Origin: Chloranthus sessilifolius | Taxonomy: Eukaryota; Streptophyta; Magnoliopsida; Chloranthales; Chloranthaceae | DNA: 64,000 nucleotides | NCBI GenBank assembly: GCA_021018995.1 | Contig: CM037587.1 | Location: forward strand, 15,005,366 to 15,069,365 | Direction of reading: 5' to 3' | In this document: in pieces, positions 10,185 to 22,073 of the stretch | Position numbering within the stretch: position 1 is the stretch's first letter | Layout: each line of letters begins with the position of its first letter | Notes under the pieces: model-generated | What the model was told of the DNA's origin: nothing | Databases searched by the model: none | Seen by the model: the letters and a program-made list of their open reading frames with translations, nothing else | Made by a program: the position numbers and the translations under genes

Positions 10185-11700
10185 TTAGTACATCTTGGTG
10201 CTACCCGGATGTATAGCATACGTAGATTTATGCGCTTCTTCCAAAATTGTGTCCTTTAGATCTTTTGTATCCGGTATGCATGTCCGATCTCGAAATAGCA
10301 AGGTGCCATCATCCTTAATAGAAAAATCAGGCCTTATCCCATTGATCACATCTCTTCTAATCGTCATGAGCTCGTCATCGACCATTTGGAGTTTACGTAT
10401 ATTATCAAACAACGTGGGCCGTATCACAATGGTGGCCATCAAAGTACCTGAACCCTTAACATCAATCAACGTATCACATAAGGCCAGGTCTTCCAATAAA
10501 TGCCACCTTTGCACTCTGGTGATCAAATGTGCCAATTGAGCTGAAGACTTCCTGCTCAAAGCATCCGCCACCACATTGGCTTTTCCAGGGTGATACTGGA
10601 TGGAACAATCGTAGTCTTTTAAGAACTCCATCCACCTGCGCTGTCGCATGTTCAGGTCCTTTTGTGTAAACAAGTACTTTAGGCTTTTGTGGTCGGTGTA
10701 GATGTCAAATGTCTCACCGAATAAGTAGTGCCTCCAAATCTTCAAGGCAAAGATTACCGCAGCCAACTCTAAGTCATGAGTCGGATAATTCTTTTCATGC
10801 TCCTTCAGTTGTCTAGAGCCATATGCGATAACCTTCTTGTGCTGGTTGAGGACGCAACCTAACCCACTATACGATGCGTCGCTGTAGATAGCAAAGCCTC
10901 CTCTGCCAGAAGGTATAGCTAGCACTGGTGCTGTAGTTAGACGCGTCTTCAATTCCTGGAAACTCTTCTCGCATTGTTCCGTCCAATCAAACTTAGCACT
11001 TTTCTTTGTGAGCTGAGTAAGCGGACTCGATAGTTTAGAGAATCCTTCTACAAACCGCCTGTAGTACCCTGCCAAACCAAGAAAACTACGGACCTCTGTC
11101 ACTGTCTTAGGCTGTTCCCAATTCACAACCGCCTCGATCTTTGTGGGATCTACCGTTATACCTTTTGCGGAGACAATATGGCCTAAGAAACTCACTTGGT
11201 TCAACCAAAACTCGCACTTGCCGAGCTTTGCGTATAATTTGTGTTCTCTAAGGGTCCGCAAAACCACATGTAGATGTTCTTCGTGCTCCTCCTTTGTCTT
11301 GGAATAGACAAGAATGTCGTCTACGAAAACCACCACCGACTTGTCCAAGTGTGGTTTAAATATACGGTTCATCAGGTCCATAAATGATGCGGGTGCGTTC
11401 GTCAATCCAAATGGCATAACTAAGAACTCATAGTGCCCATATCTGGTTCTGAACGCCGTCTTCTCCACATCTTCAGCCTTGACCCGTAATTGATGGTAAC
11501 CTGATCTCAAGTCAATCTTCGTAAAGAACCTCGCTCAATTGATCAAATAGATCATCGATCCTAGGAAGCGGGTAACGATTCTTAATCGTCAACTTATTCA
11601 ATTGCCGATAATCAATGCATAAGCGCATTGAACCATCTTTCTTCTCGACAACAAAACCGGTGCTCCCCAAGGAGACACACTTGGCGGATAAATCTTTGTC
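10185..11700 (-). pseudogene. reverse transcriptase and RNase H (Tekay), broken at the N-terminus
   Basis: The long frame 10185..11510 encodes RT motifs [19 protein letters not shown] and [12 protein letters not shown], so the catalytic FVDD is intact. Next comes RNase H with [27 protein letters not shown] and VVADALSRK, then the start of the integrase zinc region. The N-terminal RT part (11510..11700) is present but disrupted by frameshifts and a stop. RT copies element RNA into DNA and RNase H degrades the template. Confidence 0.9.
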
Positions 11701-12372
11701 AAGCGCTTCTGCGTTGCTCTTTCAACTCTTGCAATTTCGTTGGAGCCATCCGACACGGAGCCCTAGATACCGGTTCGTTCGGAGCTAAATTGATTGCAAA
11801 CTCAACCTCTCTAATCGGTGGTAATCCAGGCAATTCCTCAGGAAATACATCGGGATACTCACACACGACGTGAATATCGGATAGCACATTTGTTTCTTCC
11901 CGTTGTTCTTGTAGAAAAGCCACATATCCGCTGCATCCATTCTTCATCATCTTTTCCGCCCGAATCGCGGATATTAACGGGGCCACCTTAGATTTTTCCC
12001 CAAGGAATCTAAATGATCGTCGCTTAGGTGGACGAAAAACCACTATCTTTCGAAGGCAATCCACACTTGCGCGGTACGCGGATAGCCAGTCCATTCCCAT
12101 AATGACGTCAAATCCTTTCATATCCAACAGAATCAAATCTGCCTGTGTTTCGTGTTCTTCCACTGCCACTATCACTGACTTGCACACGGTGAGTGCGTTC
12201 ACAGTATTACCCGTGGGAACTGACACCGTCAAAATAAAGTCTAACTGTTCTGGAGTGGCACCCAATTTCTTAGTAAATTGAGGTCGGATGAAAGAGTGCG
12301 TAGAGCCTGGATCTATCAAGGCTCGTGCTCTGTGAAAGTAAATGTCGCAACTCCTATACAATTTCAGTTCAC
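11699..12372 (-). pseudogene. aspartic protease region (Tekay)
   Basis: RALIDPGSTHSFI is the retroviral-type protease active-site segment in the variant (DPGS) common in plant gypsy elements. It is followed by FDVIMGMDWLSAY, the second conserved segment, and by the linker to RT (EFAINLAPNEPVSRAPCRMA). The protease would cut the Gag-Pol polyprotein. The frame can be entered from a plausible splice acceptor at 12372. Confidence 0.8.
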
Positions 12373-12522
12373 CTATACGCCAATTTCAATGTTATCTCAA
12401 CGTCTTAACTATGCATGCATACATATACTATTTTCATCATAATTACTCAATTAATTTCCTTATTTTCAAAATTCCTAATTCATCATGTCAATAAACCACA
12501 TTCATTGAATTTCAATTCATAC
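12373..12522 (-). other. candidate 150-nt intron between gag and protease
   Basis: On the minus strand the sequence reads CCAAG|GTATGAATTG ... GGCGTATAG|GTGAACTG. It is strongly A+T-rich, full of stops and without protein similarity. Joining 12523 to 12372 keeps the frame (VIQ-G-ELKLYRSCD) between the zinc-knuckle segment and the protease active site. A 150-bp insertion without splice function would look similar, so this stays a candidate. Confidence 0.5.
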
Positions 12523-12790
12523 CTTGGATGACATCATGTCGGAGCATCGATTCTTGATGGACGGCATAAGCTCGACCGTGGACTATTGGTCGAGATGATC
12601 TCTGTGTTGATACCGATCCTGCCCGCTCCTTACTCTCCTCAGGGCAATTCCTAACCAAGTGGCCCATCTTGCCACACCTGAAGCATGCCCCGGTATCTCT
12701 CCTACAATCCTCCGTCTTGTGTGGTTTCCCACACTTTGCACAAATCACGGCCGGAGTAAAGGATGAGATCCTCGAAGGTCCCTGTGTCAC
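12523..12790 (-). pseudogene. Gag zinc knuckles (Tekay)
   Basis: Two Cys/His zinc knuckles are visible: CAKCGKPHKTEDC (CX2CX3HX4C, shortened) and CFRCGKMGHLVRNC (classic CX2CX4HX4C). They bind the RNA genome in the particle. A one-base shift near 12800 puts this out of frame with the gag domain at 12825..13793. Confidence 0.85.
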
Positions 12791-12824
12791 TGAGGCCCCG
12801 CTACCAGAAGATCCTATGAATGAT

Positions 12825-13793
12825 CTAGAAGGTCGCCGCCCTCTGGTAGGAACTAGGACCCGAAGATATCGCCGGTCGAGAGTGTGTAGGGTATCTCGGA
12901 GGTCTAGAAAACCTAGCCCTCTTGCTCTGTTCTGTGTCCTGAGATTGCCCTTGAAACGGTCTCTCTCTCGCCTGCTTGTCTCTCCAAGAAAACTGCTTTT
13001 GATTCTCCTCTTCGGCTATGAGAGCCTTGGCCATGACTCCCTCATACGTCTCCATTTCCCACATGGCGACGTCCTTTTGTAGATTCTGTCTAAGGCCAAG
13101 TTGAAACTTTCTGGCTCTCATCAACTCTGTGGCTACATGCTGAGGAGCAAACCTAGCCAACCTGTCAAACTCCGCTCCATAGTCTCTCACCGACATGGCG
13201 CCTTGCTTCAACTCTATAAACTTCACTTCCCATTGATGCCTCACAATTTTCGGGAAGTATTTGTGGTAAAACACCTCCGTGAACTCCTCCCATGTCCAAG
13301 GAGTGTGAGGGAATTCTCTTTGTCGATTTTGTGACACCGACTTCCACCATGGTCCGGCGTCACCATCAAGTTTGAAAGTGGCCCAACGCACTTTCTCCTC
13401 ATCACTACATTGTAGTACCTCGAAGAGCTTTTCCATCTCTTCAATCCATCCTTCCGCCTCTATGGGATCCGTTTGACCCGAGAAGTTAGGAGGTCTCATT
13501 CTCCTAAACTCCGCAAACCCACTAGGCTGATGGGGTGGTCTAGTTGCCTGTTGAGCCAACGCAGCTATTTGTTGAGCGACGTTGGTAGCTAATGCTTCCA
13601 ACACCTGCTCCATCCTCTCCTCATTTCTTCTTCTTCCTCCTCTTGGTCCCACCGGAACCACATTTGGCTGTGAGAGAAACTCTAAACCCCGCGACGTGAC
13701 CTCTGGCACATCCCTCAGGGGAATCTCTCTCTGTCCTGCTCTACCTCCACTATGCCCTCCTCTGAACTTAGGGCCCATCTTTGATGTCATCAT
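12825..13793 (-). CDS. Gag capsid domain (Tekay)
   Basis: The 322-residue frame starts at an ATG about 80 bases inside the 5' LTR edge. The retrotransposon gag core includes RMRPPNFSGQTDPIEAEGWI, then VRWATFKLDGDAGPWW and the YHKYFPK segment, all typical of plant gypsy Gag. The C-terminal part is rich in Arg, Ser and Pro. The frame ends at a stop at 12825 caused by a frameshift before the zinc knuckles. It forms the particle shell in the cytoplasm. Confidence 0.85.
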   Translation of the reverse strand: MMTSKMGPKFRGGHSGGRAGQREIPLRDVPEVTSRGLEFLSQPNVVPVGPRGGRRRNEERMEQVLEALATNVAQQIAALAQQATRPPHQPSGFAEFRRMRPPNFSGQTDPIEAEGWIEEMEKLFEVLQCSDEEKVRWATFKLDGDAGPWWKSVSQNRQREFPHTPWTWEEFTEVFYHKYFPKIVRHQWEVKFIELKQGAMSVRDYGAEFDRLARFAPQHVATELMRARKFQLGLRQNLQKDVAMWEMETYEGVMAKALIAEEENQKQFSWRDKQARERPFQGQSQDTEQSKRARFSRPPRYPTHSRPAISSGPSSYQRAATF

Positions 13794-13871
13794 TGTAAAA
13801 ACAACAACATTGATCAGTACATAGATTGTGAAAACAATCCTTTCTAAACCCGTAGTTCAACCTACAGTCTA

Positions 13872-13884
13872 GGCTCTGATACCA
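13872..13884 (-). other. primer binding site (Tekay)
   Basis: The minus strand reads TGGTATCAGAGCC two bases from the 5' LTR, complementary to the 3' end of initiator methionine tRNA, the usual minus-strand primer for these elements. Confidence 0.9.
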
Positions 13885-13886
13885 AC

Positions 13887-16403
13887 TGTAACAGCCCGGA
13901 TTTCTGCACCCAGAAACCCGTGCCATTAGGATCATACTCTGGATGATCCCGGATCGATCACACGTGTCCGCGCATATAGCGGAAGCTAGGTGGACACATC
14001 CGAGCAGCGGTAGTCTGAGTCAAACAATTTCTACACTAAATACACGTCAACAATATTTAAATGTAAAGAAAAACATACACATTTCCAAAAAGGAACCAAG
14101 AAGAACCATCGGTGATGGACGTACATCACCCAAACAATGGTTCCCGATAGTGGTTCCGAAATGGAATGTGGACTAACATAAAATAAGTAAATGTAGAACT
14201 ATATTTGTTTATACAAAGGTGGCCACCAGGCACACAGTAATCCAAAAGATCAAAAGTACAAAATGTCGGGCATCAATACCCAGGCTACGGGTAAAACTCG
14301 TCCGCCTGGACGTCCGTCTCCTCGTCCTCTGCCTCGGCCTCGGGATCCGGCTGATAGTCCGGGTCACTCGGTCTGCTGCACGCGACCTCGAACCTAAAAG
14401 ATTTCGAGCGGTGAGCTACATCCTAGCTCAGTAGAAGAATTTCAATTAATTTACATCTAAATTATTAAACATGATTGCAGAACATATCTTAGATCGATAA
14501 GTGAAACAAAACTGAACAGATATAGATTGATGCTCAAACATGCAGGAAATCAGAATGCATAACTGGCAAAAGTAACTGAACTTCGGAATTAGCAAGATGC
14601 TATGCTTATTAGATTTAAATGACTTAAATCATACATATCTCTAACTTAAGTAACTCCCGTGTATATATATCACGTGGTAGCCAGATTTGTGCCGATAGGA
14701 AACCCCAACCAATCGTCGTTCAATGAACAATTTTCAGGAATGCAATAATGCCCCACACATGGAGTGCATATTTTGCCGAGGATTTTCAAGCAACTGCACA
14801 TTGTGCAAGAAACGGATATACCGCCGAGTCGGTGGGGATCATCTGAATATTAAACATCAAATCAAATACATACTTATTACCTCATGAATCAGATTATCAG
14901 AGCAGATTATCAGAGCATATGCAAAGAATGTAAATGTATATCGAATACGGGAATCAGAGTTTAATGCATATGCAGGCATGCTTTCGAAAATCAGAGATAG
15001 AATACAATGTTAAGATATCATGCAATTAAATTTAGATACACTTTAAGTTGAATTTTCCCCTACCTCAGATCAGTTTATCTTCTAGGCAAATCCAAAGCTT
15101 TTACGACGTGTCAGGGTTTATCCTATACCATATGCACAGTACATTAAGTGTTAGGAACGTCAGAGAACTACCCGGCACAATATCCGGGGTGTCTACTTCA
15201 TGAAGTCAAGACAGGCAAAAACAGGGGTGAGTGATCGATCACCACCCACTGTAGATCGATCACCACCCACTGTAGATCGATCACCACCTTGGTGATCGAT
15301 CACCAACCTTCCTGTAGATCGATCACCACCTTGGTGATCGATCACCAACCTTCCTGTAGATCGATCACCACCTTGGTGATCGATCACCAATGAAATTTCA
15401 AAAACTCCCCCCTCTGTCCACATCACTTACTTATACAGATTGATCGATCACCACCTTGGTGATCGATCACCAGACTCATTGTAGATCGATCACCACCTTG
15501 GTGATCGATCACCACCTCGGGCCTCAACTTCTCAACTCTCTGGGGTCTCTGTTCCCCATAAGCTTATACAGATTGATCGATCACCAGCCCTTGGTGATCG
15601 ATCACCAACCCTCAGTGATCGATCACCACTCTTTGGTGATCGATCACCAATGACAGCAAAGCTGTCATTAATGGAGTTCACCTTCCTTCCATTTTTGCTC
15701 TCTCTCCATTAATGGTTGTGCAATCACCATTAATACCTCATAAACACACCCTTTAAACTACTCATTTAACCCTATTTAACCTACACAACTCACCTTGTTC
15801 GAGGGTTTCTTGGGTTTCCGGCAATGACTCGGAAGAGGGTTTTCAAACCTAGATCTCGGAGCTCCTCCTCGATCCGGGTCCGGCGAGAAGCTCTTCACTG
15901 ATTCATCAAGTCTCTCACCAATCTTAAACCCGTAACTCAATCACTTAGGTCTAGCTCCTCTAGCTTAGAAATCCCTCATCTTCTCTCTTGCTAACCCTTT
16001 TCTTCTCACAAGGGATCTCTTTCAAACTTTCTTAGCAGATCTCCGTTAATGGAGCATTAGAGCGAGGATGAAGGAGAAGAAGAGTGGAAGTCTCTCCTCT
16101 CTTGTCTCCCCTTCCTTCCTCTATAAGCTACCTCTCAACTCAGAATCCCTGTTTTGCCCTTGGTATCTGTTCCGGTGTGAAGCATGTACACAGTTGCTTC
16201 CGCGCAATGTGTTTCACCGACCCTCTACACATCTCAGATCTAGATGAAATTTGACACGTGATCTCATCTCACCACAGTGCCACATTATTTAAACTAATAT
16301 AACCCAAAAGTTTTTTTTTTTTTTTTGAATAAACCTTGGTTTCCGTGCCGGGCACGTAGATCAAAGCAGTCAGGCTCGTGTTCTAATTTTCGGGGTCGTT
16401 ACA
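13887..16403 (-). repeat. 5' LTR of the Tekay element
   Basis: It is 2517 bp with the same ends as the 3' LTR. The first about 390 bp (plus strand) are identical to 4228..4617. It carries the fuller palindrome array (15233..15646) and the hairpin motif at 14413..14429. It should hold the promoter for leftward transcription. Confidence 0.95.
15233..15646. repeat. GATCGATCA palindrome array in the 5' LTR
   Basis: I count sixteen exact GATCGATCA cores, nearly all as (T/A)GATCGATCACCA, in three blocks. It is the intact form of the array at 5570..5869. On the sense (minus) strand it lies upstream of the presumed transcription start side of the LTR. Confidence 0.9.
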
Positions 16404-16408
16404 ATTAC

Positions 16409-16655
16409 CCTTCTGGGTTTAACTTGTAGTACATATTATTTCCCGTCTCGGATGTTGCGCCAGTTTTGCTATGTTCAGCAGGTGCCTTGTGTAATAAGAC
16501 CTCCCCTATGTGGCTTAATTTTCTCTCGAGGGTCTTCTGGGGACTTGGATAGGATAGCTGCTCTTTGGGAATGCGTCAGTCGACGCGGAAATTTTCTTTT
16601 GACTTCTCCAGAGTATGAGGCTTGGTTACGATCCGAGAGACCTTCTGTACGTTGA
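16409..16655 (+). pseudogene. DUF7745-like antisense ORF, second part
   Basis: This is the continuation of the ORF that ends at 4227. If the Tekay element and one ATTAC copy are ignored, the frame runs through without a shift and reaches a stop at 16653..16655. The sequence has the family's C-terminal pattern: LRQFCYVQQVP, then a proline-containing loop, then PEYEAWL. With the first part the coding length is about 396 codons counted from the open-frame start near 3287. Downstream, 16740..16880 still shows broken helix-like coding (GLHERLEKDQVRTDV), probably a decayed coiled-coil tail. Confidence 0.65.
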
Positions 16656-18333
16656 CTAGATCAGGTAGAGAACAACGATTCAAAGGGACCTTGATTGAAG
16701 AAAGAAGCGACACATTAGACCCGGACCGAGCTACTGGTAGATGAGAAATGGGTTTGCACGAGCGTTTAGAGAAAGATCAAGTTAGAACCGATGTTGTGTA
16801 AATGAGAGCCGATGTTGCAGAGTGTGCGGTCCTTCACTTGGAAGGAGCCCTGAGTGATGTGATGTTCTTGGTCCTACTAATGCATCCTGAAAGTGATATA
16901 AGAGCCTCCACGGTTGATGGATGACTAATCGAAATGCTCGTGAAGATGCTTTATGTGCACATATTCGTGCCTTGAAGTGCGAGCTAGGTCGATGACCTGG
17001 TCCTGCACATACTTTTCGCCTAGATCAAATACCATAGGAAGGGGTGCAAGAACCCCTGACAGATATCTTTTCGGTATATATTTTTGATGTTTTGTCTCTT
17101 TTTCAATTTTTGTAAAGGTAAAGAGCTGGGTTCCACTCTGATTATCTTTTTAAGATGTGGTATAAGCAAAACAGAAAATGACAAAAGTTGAACTCTTCAT
17201 ACGTACACATTTTTTCTTTTTGTTTATTTTTTGTTTGATGCCTTAATAATGAGATGAAGTAACAGGTCCCATTTTGAGCATAGTCGAACCGGTTTCATGT
17301 AGTTAGACCTTAGTGAGGTTCATAATTTTTTACCAAGATTAGACTGTTCATCCCCTTAGATTGAATCAACCCTTTATCTTAACCTCGGGTCATACGTTTG
17401 ACAGGGTGGCCTAAAAATATAGTTGATCAAGACTAACATGAGTTAATCAACTACTAGATAACCCGAATGAGCAGTTGGCCATGTTTTCTCTCTCTCTCTT
17501 TTTCTCACCACTTTTACAACCCTTTTTGCTCACAGCACCCACGATGGGTTTTGACCTTTCCCATTGTTTCCCTCTTTTTTACCCGTAGCGCCCTTTTGAG
17601 TTTTTACTATGTCCATGAGTATGCATCTTTACCCCAATCGCCTTTGCAAGTTTTCACTTTGTCTGCACAAATTTGCTCTTTTTAGCCGTGACGCTCTTTC
17701 AAGTTTTCACCATGTCCATTTTGCTCTGAGCTTGTATATTTTCTTTTTATTCATTTTCTCAAAGACCACGACTTGGACATCGATTCTGTCATAGCCGGCT
17801 AGATGGAGTTTTTTGTTGTCTCTCAGCATGGCTTGTGTTGACTCAATGAATGCTGTGACTACTTGTGGGCCTTAAAGAGGGCTTTCTTCAAGGATGTATC
17901 TTGGCCATGGGATAGGTAAGGAATTTTGACGGTATTCTTGAGTTTTTGAAAGGTTTCCTCGATTGAGTTCCAGTTGTCGTAATACTTTTCTTCCTTAGGG
18001 ATTTTGGCTGTACATGCCATTTTTTCTTCTCTATATTTTTTGTTCTTTTTACTTTCTTTTCAGACATCCTCTTTTTGGGATTTTACTTTTCTTATTTTTT
18101 TGGATTTTGCTGATGACTGTTTTCTCTCTTTTTTTTTGTTGGTATATACACACACTTTTTCTTTTTTGGGAGGGGTTAAAGAAGGAAAGGCCATTGGTTC
18201 AACGGGTGTAGCAAAGGATATGAGTATTCAGGGACGCTTTCTAGCTACTTGGATTTGAAATGATGGTCTCTTTTAAGTGGCCCTTAAGCAGTCACGTATC
18301 TATTTTTATCAATACTTACCATACTGTGGGAGA
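16656..18333. other. non-coding spacer of the Tat element
   Basis: No supportable gene. The first 250 bp show decayed coding from the DUF7745-like tail. Then T-rich, pyrimidine-rich plus-strand sequence follows, common between pol and the antisense ORF in Tat elements. Confidence 0.5.
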
Positions 18334-19247
18334 CTAAGAGTAGAATTGTCGTATGTATCTAGTGTTGATGGGCATGAGAAAATGTTCTCCATCTATGGTG
18401 GCGAGGCGAAGTGCATACACAGAGAGTACTTCACTGATGACGTAGGGCCCTTCCCAGTTGGGCTTGAATTTTCTTCTCAGATTAGCGTGGAGAGAAGGGA
18501 AAATTTTCTTGAGTATAGTGACACCCACCTCTAATGCTCGAACACGAAAATGTTTCTTGTAAGGACGTGCGATTCGACCTTGATAGACTTGGGTATGACA
18601 CAAAGCTTGATGCCTCTTTTCATCAATTAGGCTCAATTGTTTGAAACGGACCCTTTCACTTTTAGCCTTCGGTAGACTGAATTTGGTAAGGATATGAAGT
18701 GAAGGTACTTCCACTTCAACTGGTAGCGCAGTCTCAGTTCTGTATACAAGGGAGAACAGTGTTGCCCTTATAGCGGTACGGATCGATGTTCAGTAGGCCT
18801 ATAGTGCGAAAGGTAGCTTTTTACTCCAATCTCGATACGTGACAACCATCTTCTCGAGGATGCAGACGACCGTCTTATTGGAAACTTCTACGGCTCCGTT
18901 GGTTTGCGATCAATATGGTGACGAGCGGTGATGTTTGATTTTGTACGCTCGCATAAGGCTCTAATGTGCTTGTTTGCAAAGTTGGTGCCCTTATCTGTGA
19001 TAATATCCTTGGGCAAGCCGAATCGACAAATGATGTTCTTCTTGATAAACTTATCAACAAGACTGGCTGTAATGTTCATATAGGATGTTGCCTCTACCCA
19101 TTTTGTGAAGTTCTTAATGGCGACGAGGATGAACTGATGTCCATTAGAAGCTTTCAGATTGACCTTTCCGACGACGTAGAGGCCCCATGTGGCGAATGGC
19201 CATGGGGCTATCATGCTGTGTAGATCTATGGCTGGCGCATGTATCAT
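18334..19247 (-). pseudogene. integrase (Tat-type), broken
   Basis: The core segment shows PFATWGLYVVGKV, where the usual first catalytic Asp (WG-D) is Tyr, then ASNGHQFILVAIKNFTKWVE and FGLPKDIITDKGTNF. The C-terminal part (18334..18714) has KRHQALCHTQVYQGRIAR and FKPNWEGPYVISE. Several frameshifts and stops separate the parts. The loss of the first Asp alone would abolish integration. Confidence 0.8.
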
Positions 19248-19637
19248 ACTGGAGTGTTCTTGGCACTTTTAGCACTTTTGAATGAGTTTATAACTGTCAG
19301 TTTTCATGGTGGTCCAGAAATACCCTTGCCGTAAGATCTTCTCAGCAAGCATGTGCCCATTGACATGAGCCCCGCATACTCTTTCATGGATATCTTTCAT
19401 AATGTTGGTTGCCTCGCTTTTAGTTAGGCATCTGAGTAGGAGATTGTTATATGATCACTTGTAGATGCACTCATCACAGATGATGTAGTTTGCTGCCAAA
19501 CATTGGATGGCCTTCCTGTCCATCTTGAATGTACCTTCAGGGAAAACTCAAGTTTCGAGGAAGTTCTTGATGTCTGAGAATCAGGGTGGCTCATCATCTA
19601 ACTCTGTGGATCTCTCAATCTAGAGGAAGAAGGCCGC

Positions 19638-20196
19638 TTAGTTTCTCTGCCCGACCATGATGGGCTTCATCTCGACTCCATATAGAATTTCAACCATTGA
19701 TGCCAATGTTTTCAATGCATCGGCAAACTGATTTCTTACTCGTGGGACATAGGAGAAGGTAACATCGTTGAAGCATGCTCTCAGATCTTCGAGGAGTTCA
19801 TGGTATGGGATTAGTTTTTCATCCTTCATCTTCCAGTCTCCGTTGGTCTGACGTATGATTAGCTGTGAATCGCCAAAGATGAGTTACATTTAGGTCGAGA
19901 GTTGCTTATAGGCTAGCTACGCAGGCTTCATACTCAACCATATTATTGGTGTAAGGGATATTGAGTTTGATGGAGACCAGAACATGAGATCCTTTTGGTG
20001 AGATTAGAACAACGTCAACTCCTTGGCCCTCAGCATTTGATGTCCCGTCAAAGTGCATTACCGAAGAATCTTCTACCTCTTCTATGTCATCTTCTATCAT
20101 GAACAAGATGTCCTCGTCAAGGAATTCAGTTCTCAGAGGCTTGTAGTTAGATAAAGGATTTTCGGTAAGATGATCAGCAAGTGCTTTTCCCTTCAT
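19638..20196 (-). pseudogene. second RNase H-like domain (Tat-type), broken
   Basis: VMHFDGTSNAEGQGVDVVLI and NNMVEYEACVASL give the acidic positions of the RNase H-like fold, followed downstream by VRNQFADALKTLASM. A domain of this type between RT/RNase H and integrase is a mark of the Tat lineage. Stops separate the segments at 19830..19905. Confidence 0.7.
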
Positions 20197-20697
20197 TGAC
20201 TTCTGGGTGACATATGTAATGTTGAACTCCGATAAGAGAAGTTATCAGTGCACAGTTTGTCTAGTGAGAGCCGGTCTTTTGAATATATATTTCACGGATT
20301 GTATCCTAGCTAGAGGCAGAACTGCTTAAGAATACAAGTAGTGGCGAAGCCTCTGTGTAGCCCATACGAGAGTGAGGCATGCTTTCTCCAAATGAGAATA
20401 GCATGTCTCATAATTAGTGAACTTCTTGCTCAGATAGTAAATGGCTTTCTCTCTTCTTTCGATCTCATTATGCTACCCAAGGACACATCCCATCGAGAAT
20501 TCCATCATTGAGAGATACATTAGGAGTGGTCTCCTGGGTGCTGGTGGTACCAATACTGGGGGGTTGAGAAGGTAGCCTTTGATTTTATCGAATGCAACTT
20601 GACAATCATCGTTCCATTCAACAGGTAAATTTTTCTTTAGTAGCTTGAAGATCTGCGTGCAGATAGGATTTAACTATGTAATGAACCAACTACTATA

Positions 20698-21477
20698 CTA
20701 TATTCTGCCCAGGAAGCCTCTAACTTCTTTCTTAGTAGATGGTGGTGACATTTCGACAATGGCTTTCACCTTGACTGGGTCAACTTTGATACCTCTTCTG
20801 ATGACGATGAAGCCCAACAATTTTCCTGACCTGGCGCCAAATGTGCATTTATAAGGGTTTAGGCGTAGCCTGTATTTCCTCAGTCTTTCAAACAACTTTT
20901 GGAGGTTTATCTGATGGTCACCTCTCTCTGGTGACTTGGCGATCATGTTGTCGATGTACACCTCAATTTCTTGGTGGATCATGTAGTGGAATAGTGCTGT
21001 CATCGCTCTTTGATATTTTGCCCAGGCATTCATTAACCCAAATGACATGACTCGATAGCAAAAGGTGCCCCATGGAGTGATGAACGCTGTCTTTTCTTAG
21101 TCGATCCTTTCTATTCTGATCTAATTGTAACGGGAGAACCTATCCATGAATGAGAGCATCCCGTGCTTGGTAGTATTATCGACCAAGATATTGATATATG
21201 GCAAAGGGAAGTCATCTTTTGGGCTCGCCTTATTGAGGTTTCTGAAATCGATGCACATGCAAACCTTTCCATCTTTCTTTAGTACCGATACAATGTTGGC
21301 TAACCACTGCGGGTATTTGGAGACCATGAGAAATCCTGCATTGTACTGCTTGATGATCTCATCCTTCACTTTCAGCATCCATTCTGGCCGGAGACTTCTC
21401 AACTTCTGCTTGACTGGCTTAATGTCGAGATACAATGCTAACTCATGCTCCACCAAATTGGAGTCCAAACCAGGCAT
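20698..21477 (-). pseudogene. reverse transcriptase (Tat-type), broken
   Basis: The N-terminal part reads LVSVLKKDG-type (NIVSVLKKDGKVCMCIDFRN) and KDDFPLPYINILVDNT. The C-terminal part has MSFGLMNAWAKYQRAM and EVYIDNMIAKS. The catalytic YVDD is altered to YIDN, and a stop interrupts the frame between 21048 and 21121, so the enzyme is dead. Confidence 0.8.
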
Positions 21478-22073
21478 GTCCTCGTATGACCATGCAAAGA
21501 CGTCTTGGTATGACTGAAGGAAATCAATTGTGGCTCTTCCTTCCTTGGGAGATAGTGATGTTTCGATCTTAGTGATTCTAGGAACCTCCTCGATTCCCAG
21601 ATTGACATCTTCAGTCTCTTCAAAAATTGGGGTAGGGCCATGCTCAAAATCGGCATATTATTCAAGGAGCTCATTGGGAAGCTCCTTGATTAAGTCCATG
21701 CCTTCCAGATCCGTGACTCTTACTTCTCCTTTTATTTCTATAGGAAAGAGGTCAACTTCACGTGGGCGGGCTCTTCAATTAAGGCATTATTTTTCTTGAT
21801 TTTGTTGAGAATTTTAAAAGACAATATTTTTTATTTTTTTTTCTAATTTTTTATGATTTTTCTTTTCTTTGGAGATGGGTACTTGGCAAGGTGGGTTCTT
21901 ATATACACATGGTATTGCCCGCCAAGGGCTAACCTCACTTTTTAGGAGTGTTTTTTTTTTAAGAAACTGGTGCCCTATTTATGACCATTTGATGCTTCTA
22001 GAGTTAGAGGCATTGGCGCCCAATTCCTCACCTAAGACGCCACACCTTTACCTGGTCTAGTAGAGGAAGCTGA

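Larger units (their letters stand above)
4228..16403 (-). mobile_element. complete Tekay-type chromovirus (Ty3/gypsy) with extra ORF
   Basis: The element is flanked by the 5-bp duplication ATTAC (4223..4227 and 16404..16408). It has TG...CA LTRs of 2411 and 2517 bp, a methionine-tRNA primer site next to the right LTR and a polypurine tract next to the left LTR, so it is transcribed leftward. Minus-strand order is gag, zinc knuckles, protease, RT, RNase H, integrase, chromodomain, extra ORF. The chromodomain and long LTRs indicate the Tekay/Del clade. Gag-pol carries several frameshifts and stops, so this copy is not autonomous, yet large parts of the two LTRs are identical, which means a recent insertion. 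Confidence 0.93.

Noticed and set aside
12669-13082. Plus-strand ORF of 137 codons
   Set aside because: It is the antisense shadow of the Tekay gag and zinc-knuckle frame, low complexity in Arg/Ser/Leu, without family resemblance.
15233-15646. CRISPR-like look of the GATCGATCA arrays
   Set aside because: The repeated unit is only about 10 to 13 bp, spacers are themselves similar (CACCTTGG, CACCCACTG), spacing is irregular, and the context is a plant LTR.
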